Shown here: piece by piece, positions 52,409 to 61,801 of the stretch
How the letters are laid out: every line of letters starts with the position of its first letter
Numbering within the stretch: position 1 is the stretch's first letter
Assembly: GCF_002085925.2 (NCBI RefSeq)
Contig: NZ_CP053562.1
Location: 1,158,001-1,222,000 of the forward strand
Direction: 5' to 3'
Source of the DNA: Thioclava electrotropha
GTDB lineage: Bacteria > Pseudomonadota > Alphaproteobacteria > Rhodobacterales > Rhodobacteraceae
Length of the DNA: 64,000 nt
Made by a program: the position numbers and the translations under genes
The notes under the pieces: generated by a model
Database searches by the model: none
What the model was told of the DNA's origin: nothing
The model's input: the letters and a program-made list of their open reading frames with translations, nothing else

Positions 52409-53881
52409 TCACTCCACGGGGAGGGCCACGAAACGCGGCTCGCCAGCGCGGCGGATCAACAGCAGGATCGACTTGCGCCCCGCATCCTTCGCCGCCTGCA
52501 CGCGCTCTTCGAAGTCATCGACCGCGGAGACCGGCTTCTGCCCGACTTCGGTGATCAAATCGCCGACGCGCAGCCCTTTTTCATAGGCCGAGGAGGTCTC
52601 GTCGATCTGCTTGATGACAAGGCCGTTCGCCTCTTTCGTCAGGCCCATCTCGGTGCGCAACTCATCCGTCAGCGGCGTCACGGTCAGGCCGAGCATGTCC
52701 TTCTCGACTTCCTGCGGGGCCTGCACGGCTTTCGGGGGCTGTTCGCCCTCGGCGGCTTCGCGACGGCCCAGCGTCACCAGAAGCGTCTTGGCCTCGCCAT
52801 CGCGCATCACGGTCACGCGGACCTTCTCGCCCACCGGCGCATCGGCCACGCGACGCACCAGATCGCGGGTGCTCTTGACCTCGCCGCCATCGAAGGAGGT
52901 GATCACGTCGCCCGCCTCGATCCCGGCTTCCTTGGCGGGGCCATCGGGCACCTCAGATACAAGCGCGCCTTCGGGGGCCTCGAGCCCCATCGCTTCGGCC
53001 ATGTCGGCGGTGACGTCCTGGATTTTCACACCCAGCCAGCCGCGCCGCGTCTCGCCGTATTCCTTGAGCTGATCGACCACTTTCGCGACCACGTTCGAGG
53101 CCATCGAGAAGCCGATCCCGATCGAGCCGCCATTGGGCGACAGGATCGCGGTGTTCACGCCGACGACCTCGCCTTCCATGTCGAAGAGCGGACCGCCCGA
53201 GTTGCCGCGGTTGATCGCGGCATCGGTCTGCAGGTAGTCGTCATAGCTGCCGGACAGCTCGCGGTTGCGCGCCGAGATGATCCCGGCCGAGGCGGAGAAG
53301 CCCTGACCCAGCGGGTTGCCCATCGCCATCACCCAGTCGCCGACGCGCACGGCGTCGCTGTCGCCGAAGGCGACGAAGGGCAGGGGGGAATCGCTCTCGA
53401 CTTTCAAGAGCGCGATGTCGGTTTTCGGATCGGTGCCCACCAGTTTCGCGTCGAGACGCTTGCCCGAGAAGAATTCGATCTCGATCTCGTCGGCATCTTC
53501 GATGACGTGATTGTTGGTGACGATATAGCCGTCTTCCGAGATCACGAAGCCGGAGCCGAGCGCGTTCGAGCGACGCGGCGCGCCCCGCCCGTTCGGGCCA
53601 TTGGGGGCGTTCGGGTTCGGCAGGCCGAAATCGCGGAACAGATCCTCGAAGGGTGAGCCGGGCGGGAAGTTCGGCATTTCGCCGGTCGGCGCGGCCACCG
53701 TGGTCGAGGTGGTGATATTCACCACCGAATTGGACACCTGATCGACGAGTTCGGCAAAGCTTTCCGGGGCGGCGCGGGCATAGGCGGGCCCGGCCAGAGG
53801 GGCGCAGGCGAGCGCCACGGCAAGCGTGGCGGCGCTCAATCCGGCGCGCAGCATGGATCCGGGTCCGGTGAGGATTGTCAT
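52409..53881 (-). CDS. degQ: Do/DegQ-family periplasmic serine protease
   Basis: 490 residues from ATG 53881 (GGAGAGCC before it). A signal peptide precedes AAPESFAELVDQV. The trypsin-like triad is His125 (IVTNNHVIED), Asp155 (KTDIALLKV) and Ser228 (GNSGGPLF). Two PDZ domains follow (about 290-370, RRGWLGVKIQDVTADMAEAMG, and about 395-490, ending VGDLITEVGQKPVSAVDDFE). It degrades misfolded periplasmic proteins. Gly/Asn-Pro linker (NPNAPNGPNG) near residue 95. It lies 176 bp downstream of the hflKC-DUF2065 genes, the usual alphaproteobacterial order. Confidence 0.95.
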   Translation of the reverse strand: MTILTGPGSMLRAGLSAATLAVALACAPLAGPAYARAAPESFAELVDQVSNSVVNITTSTTVAAPTGEMPNFPPGSPFEDLFRDFGLPNPNAPNGPNGRGAPRRSNALGSGFVISEDGYIVTNNHVIEDADEIEIEFFSGKRLDAKLVGTDPKTDIALLKVESDSPLPFVAFGDSDAVRVGDWVMAMGNPLGQGFSASAGIISARNRELSGSYDDYLQTDAAINRGNSGGPLFDMEGEVVGVNTAILSPNGGSIGIGFSMASNVVAKVVDQLKEYGETRRGWLGVKIQDVTADMAEAMGLEAPEGALVSEVPDGPAKEAGIEAGDVITSFDGGEVKSTRDLVRRVADAPVGEKVRVTVMRDGEAKTLLVTLGRREAAEGEQPPKAVQAPQEVEKDMLGLTVTPLTDELRTEMGLTKEANGLVIKQIDETSSAYEKGLRVGDLITEVGQKPVSAVDDFEERVQAAKDAGRKSILLLIRRAGEPRFVALPVE

Positions 53882-54057
53882 ATGGCTCTCCCTTGCTTCG
53901 CCGGTGCGGAGGACCGGCGCGATGCTCTCTTTGATTTGAAATGTAGGAGCAGGGAGGGGCGAAGGGAAGTTATTCGCCAAAATTCACGACAGGAAATTGC
54001 GTCGCAGGGGGCGGACAAGGGCGCTCTCTTGCGCTCAAGGCACGAGAGAAAGGGCCG

Positions 54058-54252
54058 CTATCCGAACTGCCGCAGCGCCCAGAGGATCGCCACACCCGTC
54101 GCCAGAGCCGCAAGGCCAAGGGCGCGACGTTGGCCCGCCGACATGGCGCGCAGCATGTCCAGCGCCTCCTCGATACGCGAAGGGGCCAGCGCAAGCGCCA
54201 GCCCCTCGATCACAAGGACCAGTCCGAGACCGGTCAAGAGCATCGCCATCAC
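54058..54252 (-). CDS. DUF2065-family small membrane protein
   Basis: 64 residues with two helices: MLLTGLGLVLVIEGLALALAP and LGLAALATGVAILWALRQFG. DUF2065 proteins are typically encoded right after hflC; here the gene overlaps the hflC stop by 4 nt. Function unknown, probably tied to HflKC. Start is ATG 54252 or three bases later. Confidence 0.85.
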   Translation of the reverse strand: MMAMLLTGLGLVLVIEGLALALAPSRIEEALDMLRAMSAGQRRALGLAALATGVAILWALRQFG

Positions 54253-55181
54253 TGGCCGACCTGGCTCGCGGATGCACTGCCCCGGCCTGCACCGGTTTCC
54301 GGCCCCGGGTTCTCCCCGATCGAGCGCAGGAAGCGCCCGTAATCGAAGTAGAGGCTGTCGGGCTGCGTCACCAGCGACGAGGTCTGCGTCTTCATCGACT
54401 GCGCGTAGAATTGCAGCGCGCGCACGAAAGCGAAGAACTGGCGATCCTTGCCGTAAGCATCCGCATAGACCTTGTTGGCCTGCGCATCGGCTTCACCGCG
54501 CACGATCTCGGCCTGTTTCTTGGCCTCGGACGTGACCTCGACCGCGGTACGGTCGGCGGTTGCGCGGATGCGCTGTGCAGCTTCTGCGCCGCGGGCGCGC
54601 TCGTCGGCGGCCTCGCGTTCACGCTCTGCCCGCATCCGGCCATAGGTGGAGGCGAGGTTCTGCTCGGGCAGATCGGTGCGCGTCAGACGCACGTCGATCA
54701 CGTCCACGCCCAGTGACAGCGCCTCGCGCCGTGCCAGATCACGGATGCGGTTCATCAGCGGCGTCCGGTCATCCGACAGCACAGCCGTCGAGGGGACCGA
54801 GCCCAGAACTTCGCGGATCGCGTTGTTCAGGATGCCGTCGATCCGGCTCTTTGCGGTCGTCTCACCGCCCGCGCCAACGGCTTCGCGGAATTTCACCGCG
54901 TCGACGATGCGCCAGCGGGCGAAGGCGTCGACCACGAGACGACGATCGTCCTCGGGCGTGACTTCGAGCGGCTGCGTGGTCAGGCTCAGGATGCGGTCAT
55001 CATATTTCACGATGGTGTCCACGACCGGAATCTTGAACCCGAGACCGGGCTCGGTCTTCACCTGCTGCACCTCACCGAAGCGCAGCACGAGGGCCTTTTC
55101 ACGCTCGTCCACCACGAAGACCGAATTCAGTCCGAGGAAGATGAGAACAACGAGAACGGCAATTGCGATAGGTCCGCGCAT
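54249..55181 (-). CDS. hflC: HflC, SPFH-domain membrane protease modulator
   Basis: 310 residues. One N-terminal membrane anchor (IAIAVLVVLIFLGLNSVFVV) is followed by the SPFH domain in the periplasm (VDEREKALVLRFGEVQQV to DVIDVRLTRTDLPEQNL) and a long charged coiled-coil region (MRAEREREAADERARGAEAA). HflK and HflC assemble into a cage around FtsH and regulate its proteolysis. Its ATG shares one base with the hflK stop (TGATG). Confidence 0.95.
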   Translation of the reverse strand: MRGPIAIAVLVVLIFLGLNSVFVVDEREKALVLRFGEVQQVKTEPGLGFKIPVVDTIVKYDDRILSLTTQPLEVTPEDDRRLVVDAFARWRIVDAVKFREAVGAGGETTAKSRIDGILNNAIREVLGSVPSTAVLSDDRTPLMNRIRDLARREALSLGVDVIDVRLTRTDLPEQNLASTYGRMRAEREREAADERARGAEAAQRIRATADRTAVEVTSEAKKQAEIVRGEADAQANKVYADAYGKDRQFFAFVRALQFYAQSMKTQTSSLVTQPDSLYFDYGRFLRSIGENPGPETGAGRGSASASQVGQ

Positions 55182-56365
55182 CAGTTGCTTCCTCCCGTGT
55201 TAGCGGTCGAGTTGGTTGTGCTGGACGACGAGCTGGAGTTCTTGCGCAGCTGATCCAGCGGCAGATAGGGCACGACCCCGCCAGCACCGTCTTTGGTATC
55301 CACGACGACCTTGTCGACGTTCTGCAGCAGCTTGCCCATGGTTTCGTAGAACATCCGGCGCTTGGTCACTTCGGGCGCTTTCTCGTATTCCGTGAGGATC
55401 GAGTTGAAGCGCGCGGCGTCACCTTCGGCTGCGTTCACGATCTGCGCGCGGTAGCCTTCGGCCTCTTCCTTGACCTGAGCGGCCTCACCGCGAGCACCTG
55501 CCGTCACCTTGTTGGCATAGGCGTCGGCTTCCTTCTCGAGACGGTCACGCTCCTGCTGGGCGGCTTGCACCTCGCGGAAGCTGTCGATCACCTCGCGCGG
55601 CGGGTCGGCACGGTTGAAGTTCACACGGACGATGTTGATGCCTGCATCATAGCTGTCGAGCGTGTTCTGCACCGCCGAGCGCAGATCGCCCGCGATTTCG
55701 CCACGTGCGGTCGACAGGATCGGTGCGAGGTTCGAGCGCGCGATGATGTCACGCATCGCGGATTCCGACACCGCGCGGATCGTGTCCTGCGGATCGCCGA
55801 GGTTGAACAGGTATTTCGCCGGATCGCTGATGTTCCAGACCACCTGGAATTCGAGATCGACGATATTCTGGTCGCCCGTCAGCATCAGGCCGGTATCGTT
55901 CGTGCCTGCGCGGCCCGAGCCGATATCGACGGTCTGTTCGCGCGTCACCGGAACCTTGGAATAGGTGATGAAGGGCCACGGTGCGAGGTTCAGGCCGGGG
56001 CCTTTGGTCGCGTAGTAGCGCCCGAACATCAGTTCCACCGAGCGTTCTTCCGGGTTCACCTTGTAGAGCGAGGAGCCGAGCCAGATCGCAACCAGGGCCA
56101 CAAGGCCGATGACGACCGCGGTCTTGGCCGGGAAGGGGCTCTTGCCGCCGCCTCCGCCGCCATTGGGACGGTTGGGACGATTGCCGCCCCCCTTGCCGCC
56201 CATCAGCACCTTGAGCTGCTCGGAGCCCTTGCGCATGAATTCCTCTATTTCCGGGATCTGTCCGCCCTCGCCGGGACGTCGCTGACCGGGACGCTTGTCT
56301 TCGCGGTCGTCGTCGCGGTCATCGCCGCCACCGCCTCCGCCGCCCCAGGGGCCTCCGTTGCTCAT
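55181..56365 (-). CDS. hflK: HflK, SPFH-domain membrane protease modulator
   Basis: 394 residues. A cytoplasmic Gly/Asp-rich N-terminus (GGPWGGGGGGGDDRDDD; later NRPNRPNGGGGGG) precedes one membrane helix (VVIGLVALVAIWLGSSLY, about 87-104). The SPFH domain follows (VNPEERSVELMFGRYY, LTGDQNIVDLEFQVVWNI), then a coiled coil (QAAQQERDRLEKEADAYANK), and a Ser/Thr/Asn-rich C-terminal tail. It is the partner of HflC. First gene of hflK-hflC-DUF2065-degQ. Confidence 0.96.
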   Translation of the reverse strand: MSNGGPWGGGGGGGDDRDDDREDKRPGQRRPGEGGQIPEIEEFMRKGSEQLKVLMGGKGGGNRPNRPNGGGGGGKSPFPAKTAVVIGLVALVAIWLGSSLYKVNPEERSVELMFGRYYATKGPGLNLAPWPFITYSKVPVTREQTVDIGSGRAGTNDTGLMLTGDQNIVDLEFQVVWNISDPAKYLFNLGDPQDTIRAVSESAMRDIIARSNLAPILSTARGEIAGDLRSAVQNTLDSYDAGINIVRVNFNRADPPREVIDSFREVQAAQQERDRLEKEADAYANKVTAGARGEAAQVKEEAEGYRAQIVNAAEGDAARFNSILTEYEKAPEVTKRRMFYETMGKLLQNVDKVVVDTKDGAGGVVPYLPLDQLRKNSSSSSSTTNSTANTGGSN

Positions 56366-56420
56366 ATGCTCCTCACCTTTCCGTTATCTTGTCGGACAGT
56401 TGGGTATCTTTTCCGTGATT

Positions 56421-57773
56421 TCAATAATGTCTTACAGGGTTCCGCATGGTCACGAGCTCTTCGCCCATGGTCGGGTGGACCGCGCAAGTCGCGTCGAACT
56501 GTTCCTTGGTTGCCCCCATTTTGACGGCGATACCGACCATTTGGATCAATTCGCCCGCTTCGGGGGCCACGATATGGCATCCCAGTACGCAGCGCGTCTC
56601 GCGGCAAACGATCAATTTCATCAGCACCCGCGCGTCAGAGCCTGCAAAGCTCGAGCGCATCGGTCGGAAGCTGGAGACGTAGACCTCTGCATTGCCGCGC
56701 TCCTCTGCCTCTTCCTCGGTGATGCCGACGGTGCCGAATTCGGGTTGGGTGAAGACGGCCGAGGCCACCAGCTCGTGATCGGAGGGGCGGGCATTGGCGC
56801 CGAAGACGGTGTCGGCGAAAGCGTGGCCCTCGCGGATCGCGACCGGGGTCAGGTTGATGCGGTCCGTGACATCGCCCACCGCGAAGATCGAGGGCACGTT
56901 GGTCTGCGACCATTCATCCACCATGACCTCGCCGCGCTCGCCCAGTTCCACGCCCGCGGTCTCGAGGCCGAGCCCTTCGGTATTCGGTGTGCGGCCGGTC
57001 GCGTAGAGCACTGCGTCGAATTCGTCCTCGCGCCCGTCGCCGCAGGTGACTTTCAGGCAGTTCTCGGTCTTTTCGATCTCGGTGATCACGACATGGGTAT
57101 GAATGTCGACCCCGTTCGCCTGCATCTGATCCACGATCAGATCGCGCGCTTCGCCATCGAAGCCGCGCAGCAGGGGGGAGCGGTTGTATTGCGTGACCTG
57201 CACGCCCAGACCGTTGAGGATGCAGGCGAATTCGCAGGCAATGTAGCCGCCGCCGACGATCAGGATGCGCTGGGGCAGGATGTCGAGCTTGAAGATGTCG
57301 TTCGAGGTCATCACCAGATCGCAGCCCGGGAATTCGGGCACGAAGGGCCGTCCTCCGACCGCGACGAGGATATGCTTGGTGGTGATCTTCGTGCCATCGG
57401 CCAGCGTGACCTCATGCGGGCCAGACACAGTGGCGCGCTGGTCGAAGACCTTCACGCCCGCGTTTTCCTGCCCCTTGCGATAGATCGCTTCGAGCCGGTC
57501 AAGCTCCGCATCCAGCTTGCCGCGGAAACCCGGCCAGTCGAACTGACCCGCATCCGCGCTCCAGCCATAGGCGCGCGCCTCTTCGATGGCCGCCGGCGCG
57601 GTGGAGGCGAAGACCATCAGTTTCTTCGGGACGCAGCCGCGGATCACGCAGGTGCCGCCCATCCGGTATTCCTCGGCCAGTGCGACGCGCGCGCCATGCC
57701 CGGCCGAAATCCGGGCCGCCCGCACCCCGCCAGAACCGCCGCCGATGACGAAAAGGTCGTAGTCGAAGCTCAT
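56421..57773 (-). CDS. gor: Glutathione-disulfide reductase
   Basis: 450-residue FAD/NAD-linked disulfide reductase. FAD motif FDYDLFVIGGGSGGVRAAR; redox-active disulfide in GGTCVIRGCVPKKLM; NADPH motif ILIVGGGYIACEFACILNGLG; dimerisation and catalytic His at CAVHPTMGEELVTM. It keeps glutathione reduced in the cytoplasm. IRGCVPKK is typical of GR. It starts 142 bp from the rpiA stop and ends 55 bp from hflK, all on the minus strand. Confidence 0.95.
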   Translation of the reverse strand: MSFDYDLFVIGGGSGGVRAARISAGHGARVALAEEYRMGGTCVIRGCVPKKLMVFASTAPAAIEEARAYGWSADAGQFDWPGFRGKLDAELDRLEAIYRKGQENAGVKVFDQRATVSGPHEVTLADGTKITTKHILVAVGGRPFVPEFPGCDLVMTSNDIFKLDILPQRILIVGGGYIACEFACILNGLGVQVTQYNRSPLLRGFDGEARDLIVDQMQANGVDIHTHVVITEIEKTENCLKVTCGDGREDEFDAVLYATGRTPNTEGLGLETAGVELGERGEVMVDEWSQTNVPSIFAVGDVTDRINLTPVAIREGHAFADTVFGANARPSDHELVASAVFTQPEFGTVGITEEEAEERGNAEVYVSSFRPMRSSFAGSDARVLMKLIVCRETRCVLGCHIVAPEAGELIQMVGIAVKMGATKEQFDATCAVHPTMGEELVTMRNPVRHY

Positions 57774-57915
57774 GGGGGCGCCTTCCTTCCTGATATTCCT
57801 TGGGTCTTGGCTTAGCGGTCCATGCGCTCAGGAGCAAGGCGGGGACGGAAAGACGCGCGCAAGGCGGGGATGCGTCACAGTGTTGTATCCCGGAGGCGCG
57901 CGTCCGGCGCCAAGA

Positions 57916-58701
57916 TCAGTCCATATCGCGGAAGATATTCTCGTCCTCGGCGAACTCGATGGTCTCGTTGGCCACCGTGCCCTCATTGATGTCGCGGATC
58001 TCGACCTTGCCGTCGGTGCCGCCGATGATGACCTTGTCGCAGATGTCGATGAACAGGCCATTCTCGACCACGCCGGGAATCTGGTTCAGCACCAGCGCCA
58101 GCTGACGCGGGTTGCCGATGCGGTTGAGATGCAGATCGACGATGTAATTGCCTTCATCGGTAACGAAGGGCTGCTGGCCGTTCAGGCGCAGCGAGGTCTG
58201 GCGGCCCATCACGTCCATCGAATCCAGCAGTTCCTCGATCAGCGCGCGGGTGACCTGCCAGCCGAAGGGCACGACTTCGACGGGCAGCGGGAAGGCGCCC
58301 AGATGGTTCACTTCCTTGGAGGCATCGGTGATGACGATCATCTGATCGGACGCGGTGGCCACGATCTTTTCTTGCAGCAGCGCGCCGCCGCCACCCTTCA
58401 CCAGGTTCAGGTCGGGGTCGAATTCGTCTGCCCCGTCGATCGTGATATCGAGCCATTTCGCTTCGTCGAGCGCCACGACCTTGATGCCGACCTGACGGGC
58501 GAGATCGGCGGTGCGTGTCGAGGTGGGCACCCCGATCAGCTGCAGCCCTTCGTCGCGGATACGCTCGCCAAGGCAGCGCACCATCCATGCGGCGGTCGAG
58601 CCGGTGCCGAGGCCCACACGCATCCCGTCTTCAACGAGGTCAACGGCACGGCGGGCGGCGGCGAATTTCGCCTTGTCGATCGGGGAGAGGTCGGCAGCCA
58701 T
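57916..58701 (-). CDS. rpiA: Ribose-5-phosphate isomerase A
   Basis: 261 residues from ATG 58701 (MAADLSPID; GGAG in front); an ATG four codons upstream is less likely. RVGLGTGSTAAWMVRCLGE is the phosphate loop, TIDGADEFDPDLNLVKGGGGAL carries the catalytic acids and Lys. It interconverts ribose-5-phosphate and ribulose-5-phosphate, non-oxidative pentose-phosphate pathway. Precedes gor on the same strand, 142 bp apart. Confidence 0.96.
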   Translation of the reverse strand: MAADLSPIDKAKFAAARRAVDLVEDGMRVGLGTGSTAAWMVRCLGERIRDEGLQLIGVPTSTRTADLARQVGIKVVALDEAKWLDITIDGADEFDPDLNLVKGGGGALLQEKIVATASDQMIVITDASKEVNHLGAFPLPVEVVPFGWQVTRALIEELLDSMDVMGRQTSLRLNGQQPFVTDEGNYIVDLHLNRIGNPRQLALVLNQIPGVVENGLFIDICDKVIIGGTDGKVEIRDINEGTVANETIEFAEDENIFRDMD

Positions 58702-58786
58702 TTGGCACTCCATTCATGGGCAGTCTGAGTTGCCGACGCTTATAGGCAATCAGGGGCGCTCAGGCGAGGGCTTTGTCGGCCTGTCT

Positions 58787-59803
58787 TCAGCGCAGGAGGA
58801 ATTGTCGCATCCCGCCTGCCTGCTTGGCGTGGCGTCGCGCCTGTCCCGGCGGCAGGATCGGGCGCGCGGGCTGGGTGAGGAGCGGGTTCTCCGCCATCAA
58901 CCCGCGCAGCCGCGCGGCGGCTTGCGGGTCGACCCCGCGCAGCGCCATCGGGCCAGGCAGAAGGCTTTCCACTGCCGCCCCGTCTGCGAAGACGATCTCA
59001 TGCGCCTCGAACAGCAGATGCAGCCATTCGATGCGCGGACGCGGCGCCCGTGCGATCCCCGGCAGATCGAGCAACCCCTTGGCCGGGATCAGAAGCTCCC
59101 GCCCGCCAAGGATTCCCGCGCGGCTGCGAACCAGCAGCCGGTGCTGGGCCGAGACCTCAAAAGCGCGGTCATTGCCAAGCACGCCTTTCGCAATGCGGAT
59201 CGGCGCGTTCTCGTCGCGCCCCGTCATCCGCCAGCGGCCCGTCCAGATCAGTTCGCGATAGCCGTTATCGGCGGTTTGCACTCTCATGCCCGGGCGCAGG
59301 TCTTCGACTGCGACTGGGCCGAGTTTCGTCGCGATCCGGGTGCCGCGGGCGAAGCAGACAGCGAGATCGCTATAAGGAATGATCGGATCGTTGCTGTCGA
59401 TTGCGACGATGTCGTAGGTTTGGCCCGCGAAAAGGCGCTGAGATGACGCGATGCCATGAACGTCGCCCTCGAATTCGAGCACGAAGATCGTGATATTGTC
59501 CGCCGGATCGGAGGAGCCCGCCGGACGGATGACATAGCTGTATTCGATTTCGACATCGCCCGCCGCACCTGCGCCCCAGGCGATTCCGTCGAATGTCATC
59601 GGGACGGTGAGTTCCTGCGAGCCGTCGGCATCCTCGAGATTGGCGTCGTCATCGGTCAGATCGATCATCTGCACCGCAGCGTCAGCCTCGATCGTGAAGC
59701 TGGTCGCACCCACCGCATCGGCATTCGCCAAAGCGTTCGACCCGAACGGGTCCGGGCCCGAGACGATCAGGTCCGAAAATTGCCATGCACCGAAAATCGG
59801 CAT
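58787..59803 (-). CDS. Hint-domain (hedgehog/intein-like) protein
   Basis: 338 residues from ATG 59803; a GTG pair four codons upstream is the alternative. The N-terminal 140 residues are acidic and beta-rich (TDDDANLEDADGSQE). A Hint domain begins at Cys150 in LAVCFARGTRIATK, with VEDLRPGMRVQTADNG, GVLGNDRAFEVSAQHRLLV and the late HLLFEAHEIVFADGAAVESL. The Cys and VSAQHR block are what an intein-like splicing or autoprocessing reaction needs, but no C-terminal Asn-nucleophile pair is clear, so cleavage rather than splicing is likely if it is active. No signal peptide; such proteins are frequent and of unknown function in Rhodobacterales. Confidence 0.87.
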   Translation of the reverse strand: MPIFGAWQFSDLIVSGPDPFGSNALANADAVGATSFTIEADAAVQMIDLTDDDANLEDADGSQELTVPMTFDGIAWGAGAAGDVEIEYSYVIRPAGSSDPADNITIFVLEFEGDVHGIASSQRLFAGQTYDIVAIDSNDPIIPYSDLAVCFARGTRIATKLGPVAVEDLRPGMRVQTADNGYRELIWTGRWRMTGRDENAPIRIAKGVLGNDRAFEVSAQHRLLVRSRAGILGGRELLIPAKGLLDLPGIARAPRPRIEWLHLLFEAHEIVFADGAAVESLLPGPMALRGVDPQAAARLRGLMAENPLLTQPARPILPPGQARRHAKQAGGMRQFLLR

Positions 59804-59956
59804 CGTGCCCACCACAGCCTTTCGCCGCTCAGGCTGCTCGATAATCCTGAATATCGCGTCAACGATGTTGCTTTTGCGCGTGGCGGGGTCGTTTTGGGGC
59901 TGTTGGTCCGGGGGCGAACACGGCAGTCTGGGCCAAAATCAGGGCAGGGAGGCCGC

Positions 59957-61336
59957 ATGTTTCTGAGCGTCTTCGATATCTTCAAGATCGGCGTCGGGCC
60001 GTCCTCGTCGCACACGATGGGGCCGATGGTGGCCGGCGCGCGGTTTCTCGACGCGCTCCGGGCCTCGCCCTTCACCGCGCATGGGGTGCGGGTGCGCCTG
60101 CACGGCTCGCTTGCCTTCACCGGCAAGGGCCATGCGACGGACCGCGCCGCGATCCTCGGGCTCGCGGGCGTGGTGCCCGAGAGCTACGACAATGATCTGG
60201 CCGAGAAATTGCTGGCCGCGAATGCCCGCGACCACCTATTGAAGCCTGACGGATTGCCGCCCTTGGCCTTCGACCCCGAGGCCGATCTGATCTTCGATTA
60301 CGACACGTCGCTGCCCGGCCATGCGAATGGCATGGTGATCGAGGCGCGCGACGCGCAGGGCGACGTGTTGATGCACGAGGTCTATTACTCGATCGGTGGC
60401 GGCTTCGTGCGCACCGAGGCCGAATTGGCCGCGGTCGACGATGCCGCCCGCGACGCGCCGAGCCCGGTGCCGTTCCCCTTCAAGACCGCCGAGGAGATGC
60501 TGGCGATGGCCCATGCCTCGGGGCAGAGCATCGCGCAGATGAAGCGGCGCAACGAGGCGCGTTTCCGCGGCCCGAAGGAGATCGACGAAGGTCTCGAGAA
60601 AATCTGGATCACGATGCGCGACTGTATGGAGCGCGGGCTGACCAGCGAAGGCGAGTTGCCCGGCGGGTTGCGGGTGAAGCGCCGGGCCAAGGCGATCCAT
60701 GAGAGCCTGAAGGCGGATTGGGGCCAGAACCTAGCGCCGCCGCATCAGATCAATGACTGGATCTCGGCCTATGCAATGGCGGTGAATGAGGAAAACGCGG
60801 CCGGTGGGCAGGTCGTCACCGCGCCCACGAACGGGGCGGCGGGCGTGATGCCTTCGGTGATCCGCTATTGGCTGGATCATGTGCCTTCCGCGTCCTCCGC
60901 TAAGATCCCCGATTTCCTGCTGACCGCCGCGGCGGTGGGCGGGCTGATCAAGACCAACGCCTCGATCTCGGGGGCGGAATGCGGCTGTCAGGCAGAGGTC
61001 GGATCGGCGGCGGCGATGGCGGCGGCGGGACTGGCCGCCGTGCTGGGCGGCACGCCCGAGCAGATCGAGAACGCGGCCGAGATCGCGCTGGAGCATCACC
61101 TCGGGATGACCTGCGATCCGGTGAAGGGGCTGGTGCAGGTGCCCTGTATCGAGCGCAACGGTCTTGGCGCGATCAAGGCGGTGTCGGCGGCCTCGCTGGC
61201 GCTGCGCGGGGACGGCACGCATTTCGTGCCGCTGGATGCGGCGATCGAGACGATGCGCCAGACGGGCCGCGACATGCACGAGCACTACAAGGAAACGAGC
61301 CTCGGCGGGCTGGCGGTGAACGTGCCAAACTGCTGA
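59957..61336 (+). CDS. sdaA: L-serine ammonia-lyase (iron-sulfur type)
   Basis: 459 residues. [20 protein letters not shown] and [14 protein letters not shown] open the beta domain; the alpha domain has [39 protein letters not shown] and [19 protein letters not shown] with the cysteines of the labile [4Fe-4S] cluster. It deaminates serine to pyruvate. Both domains lie in one chain. GGGAGG precedes ATG 59957; longer frames are not coding. It is divergent from the Hint-domain gene and is a single gene. Confidence 0.95.
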   Translation: MFLSVFDIFKIGVGPSSSHTMGPMVAGARFLDALRASPFTAHGVRVRLHGSLAFTGKGHATDRAAILGLAGVVPESYDNDLAEKLLAANARDHLLKPDGLPPLAFDPEADLIFDYDTSLPGHANGMVIEARDAQGDVLMHEVYYSIGGGFVRTEAELAAVDDAARDAPSPVPFPFKTAEEMLAMAHASGQSIAQMKRRNEARFRGPKEIDEGLEKIWITMRDCMERGLTSEGELPGGLRVKRRAKAIHESLKADWGQNLAPPHQINDWISAYAMAVNEENAAGGQVVTAPTNGAAGVMPSVIRYWLDHVPSASSAKIPDFLLTAAAVGGLIKTNASISGAECGCQAEVGSAAAMAAAGLAAVLGGTPEQIENAAEIALEHHLGMTCDPVKGLVQVPCIERNGLGAIKAVSAASLALRGDGTHFVPLDAAIETMRQTGRDMHEHYKETSLGGLAVNVPNC

Positions 61337-61801
61337 GGGTGCCTCATTCGTGCTGAGGGCTGCGCCCGACCTCGGATGGGCGCATGCTCGCTAGGTGGTT
61401 TGCACTTTATCGTGCCACCTCTCCCGAAGGCCGAGCGCGCGCAGCTTGCGCAGATGCGCCCTCCCGGGGGGAGGTCGGGCGCGGCCCGGGCTGGTCGCCC
61501 GGGCGGGCATCACTCCAATGGAGGCACTCGCAAAACACGCTCCCCCTTGACTTTTCGCGCCATCACGCGCATTTACCCCCAATCGCCGCGCTGCCGCGTG
61601 AGCAAGCCGCGCCCGACAGAGGCGCACCGGCGATACCTCCCGAGTTCCCATTCACGCAGGGTTCTGACACGCAAGACCGGACCACGCGGGACTAGCCCGC
61701 CTGTCCCGAGGTCTGCGTCAACCTGCGCTCCGGACAATCCCGTCCGGGCTGATCGCCGTGCGCATCCCCGCGTTGGGAGCCTCGGCCATAAAGGATAGGC
61801 A
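61337..61801. other. 465-bp gene-free interval: likely leader of the helicase gene
   Basis: No convincing gene. About 250 bp before the helicase start is TTGACT (61547-61552), a good -35 hexamer with a weak -10 (CATTTA) 17 bp later. If used, it leaves a leader of about 220 nt. That leader and the sequence before it have several GC-rich inverted stretches, e.g. CCCTCCCGGGGGGAGG near 61466. Long 5' leaders occur on cold-induced DEAD-box helicase mRNAs. Confidence 0.45.
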
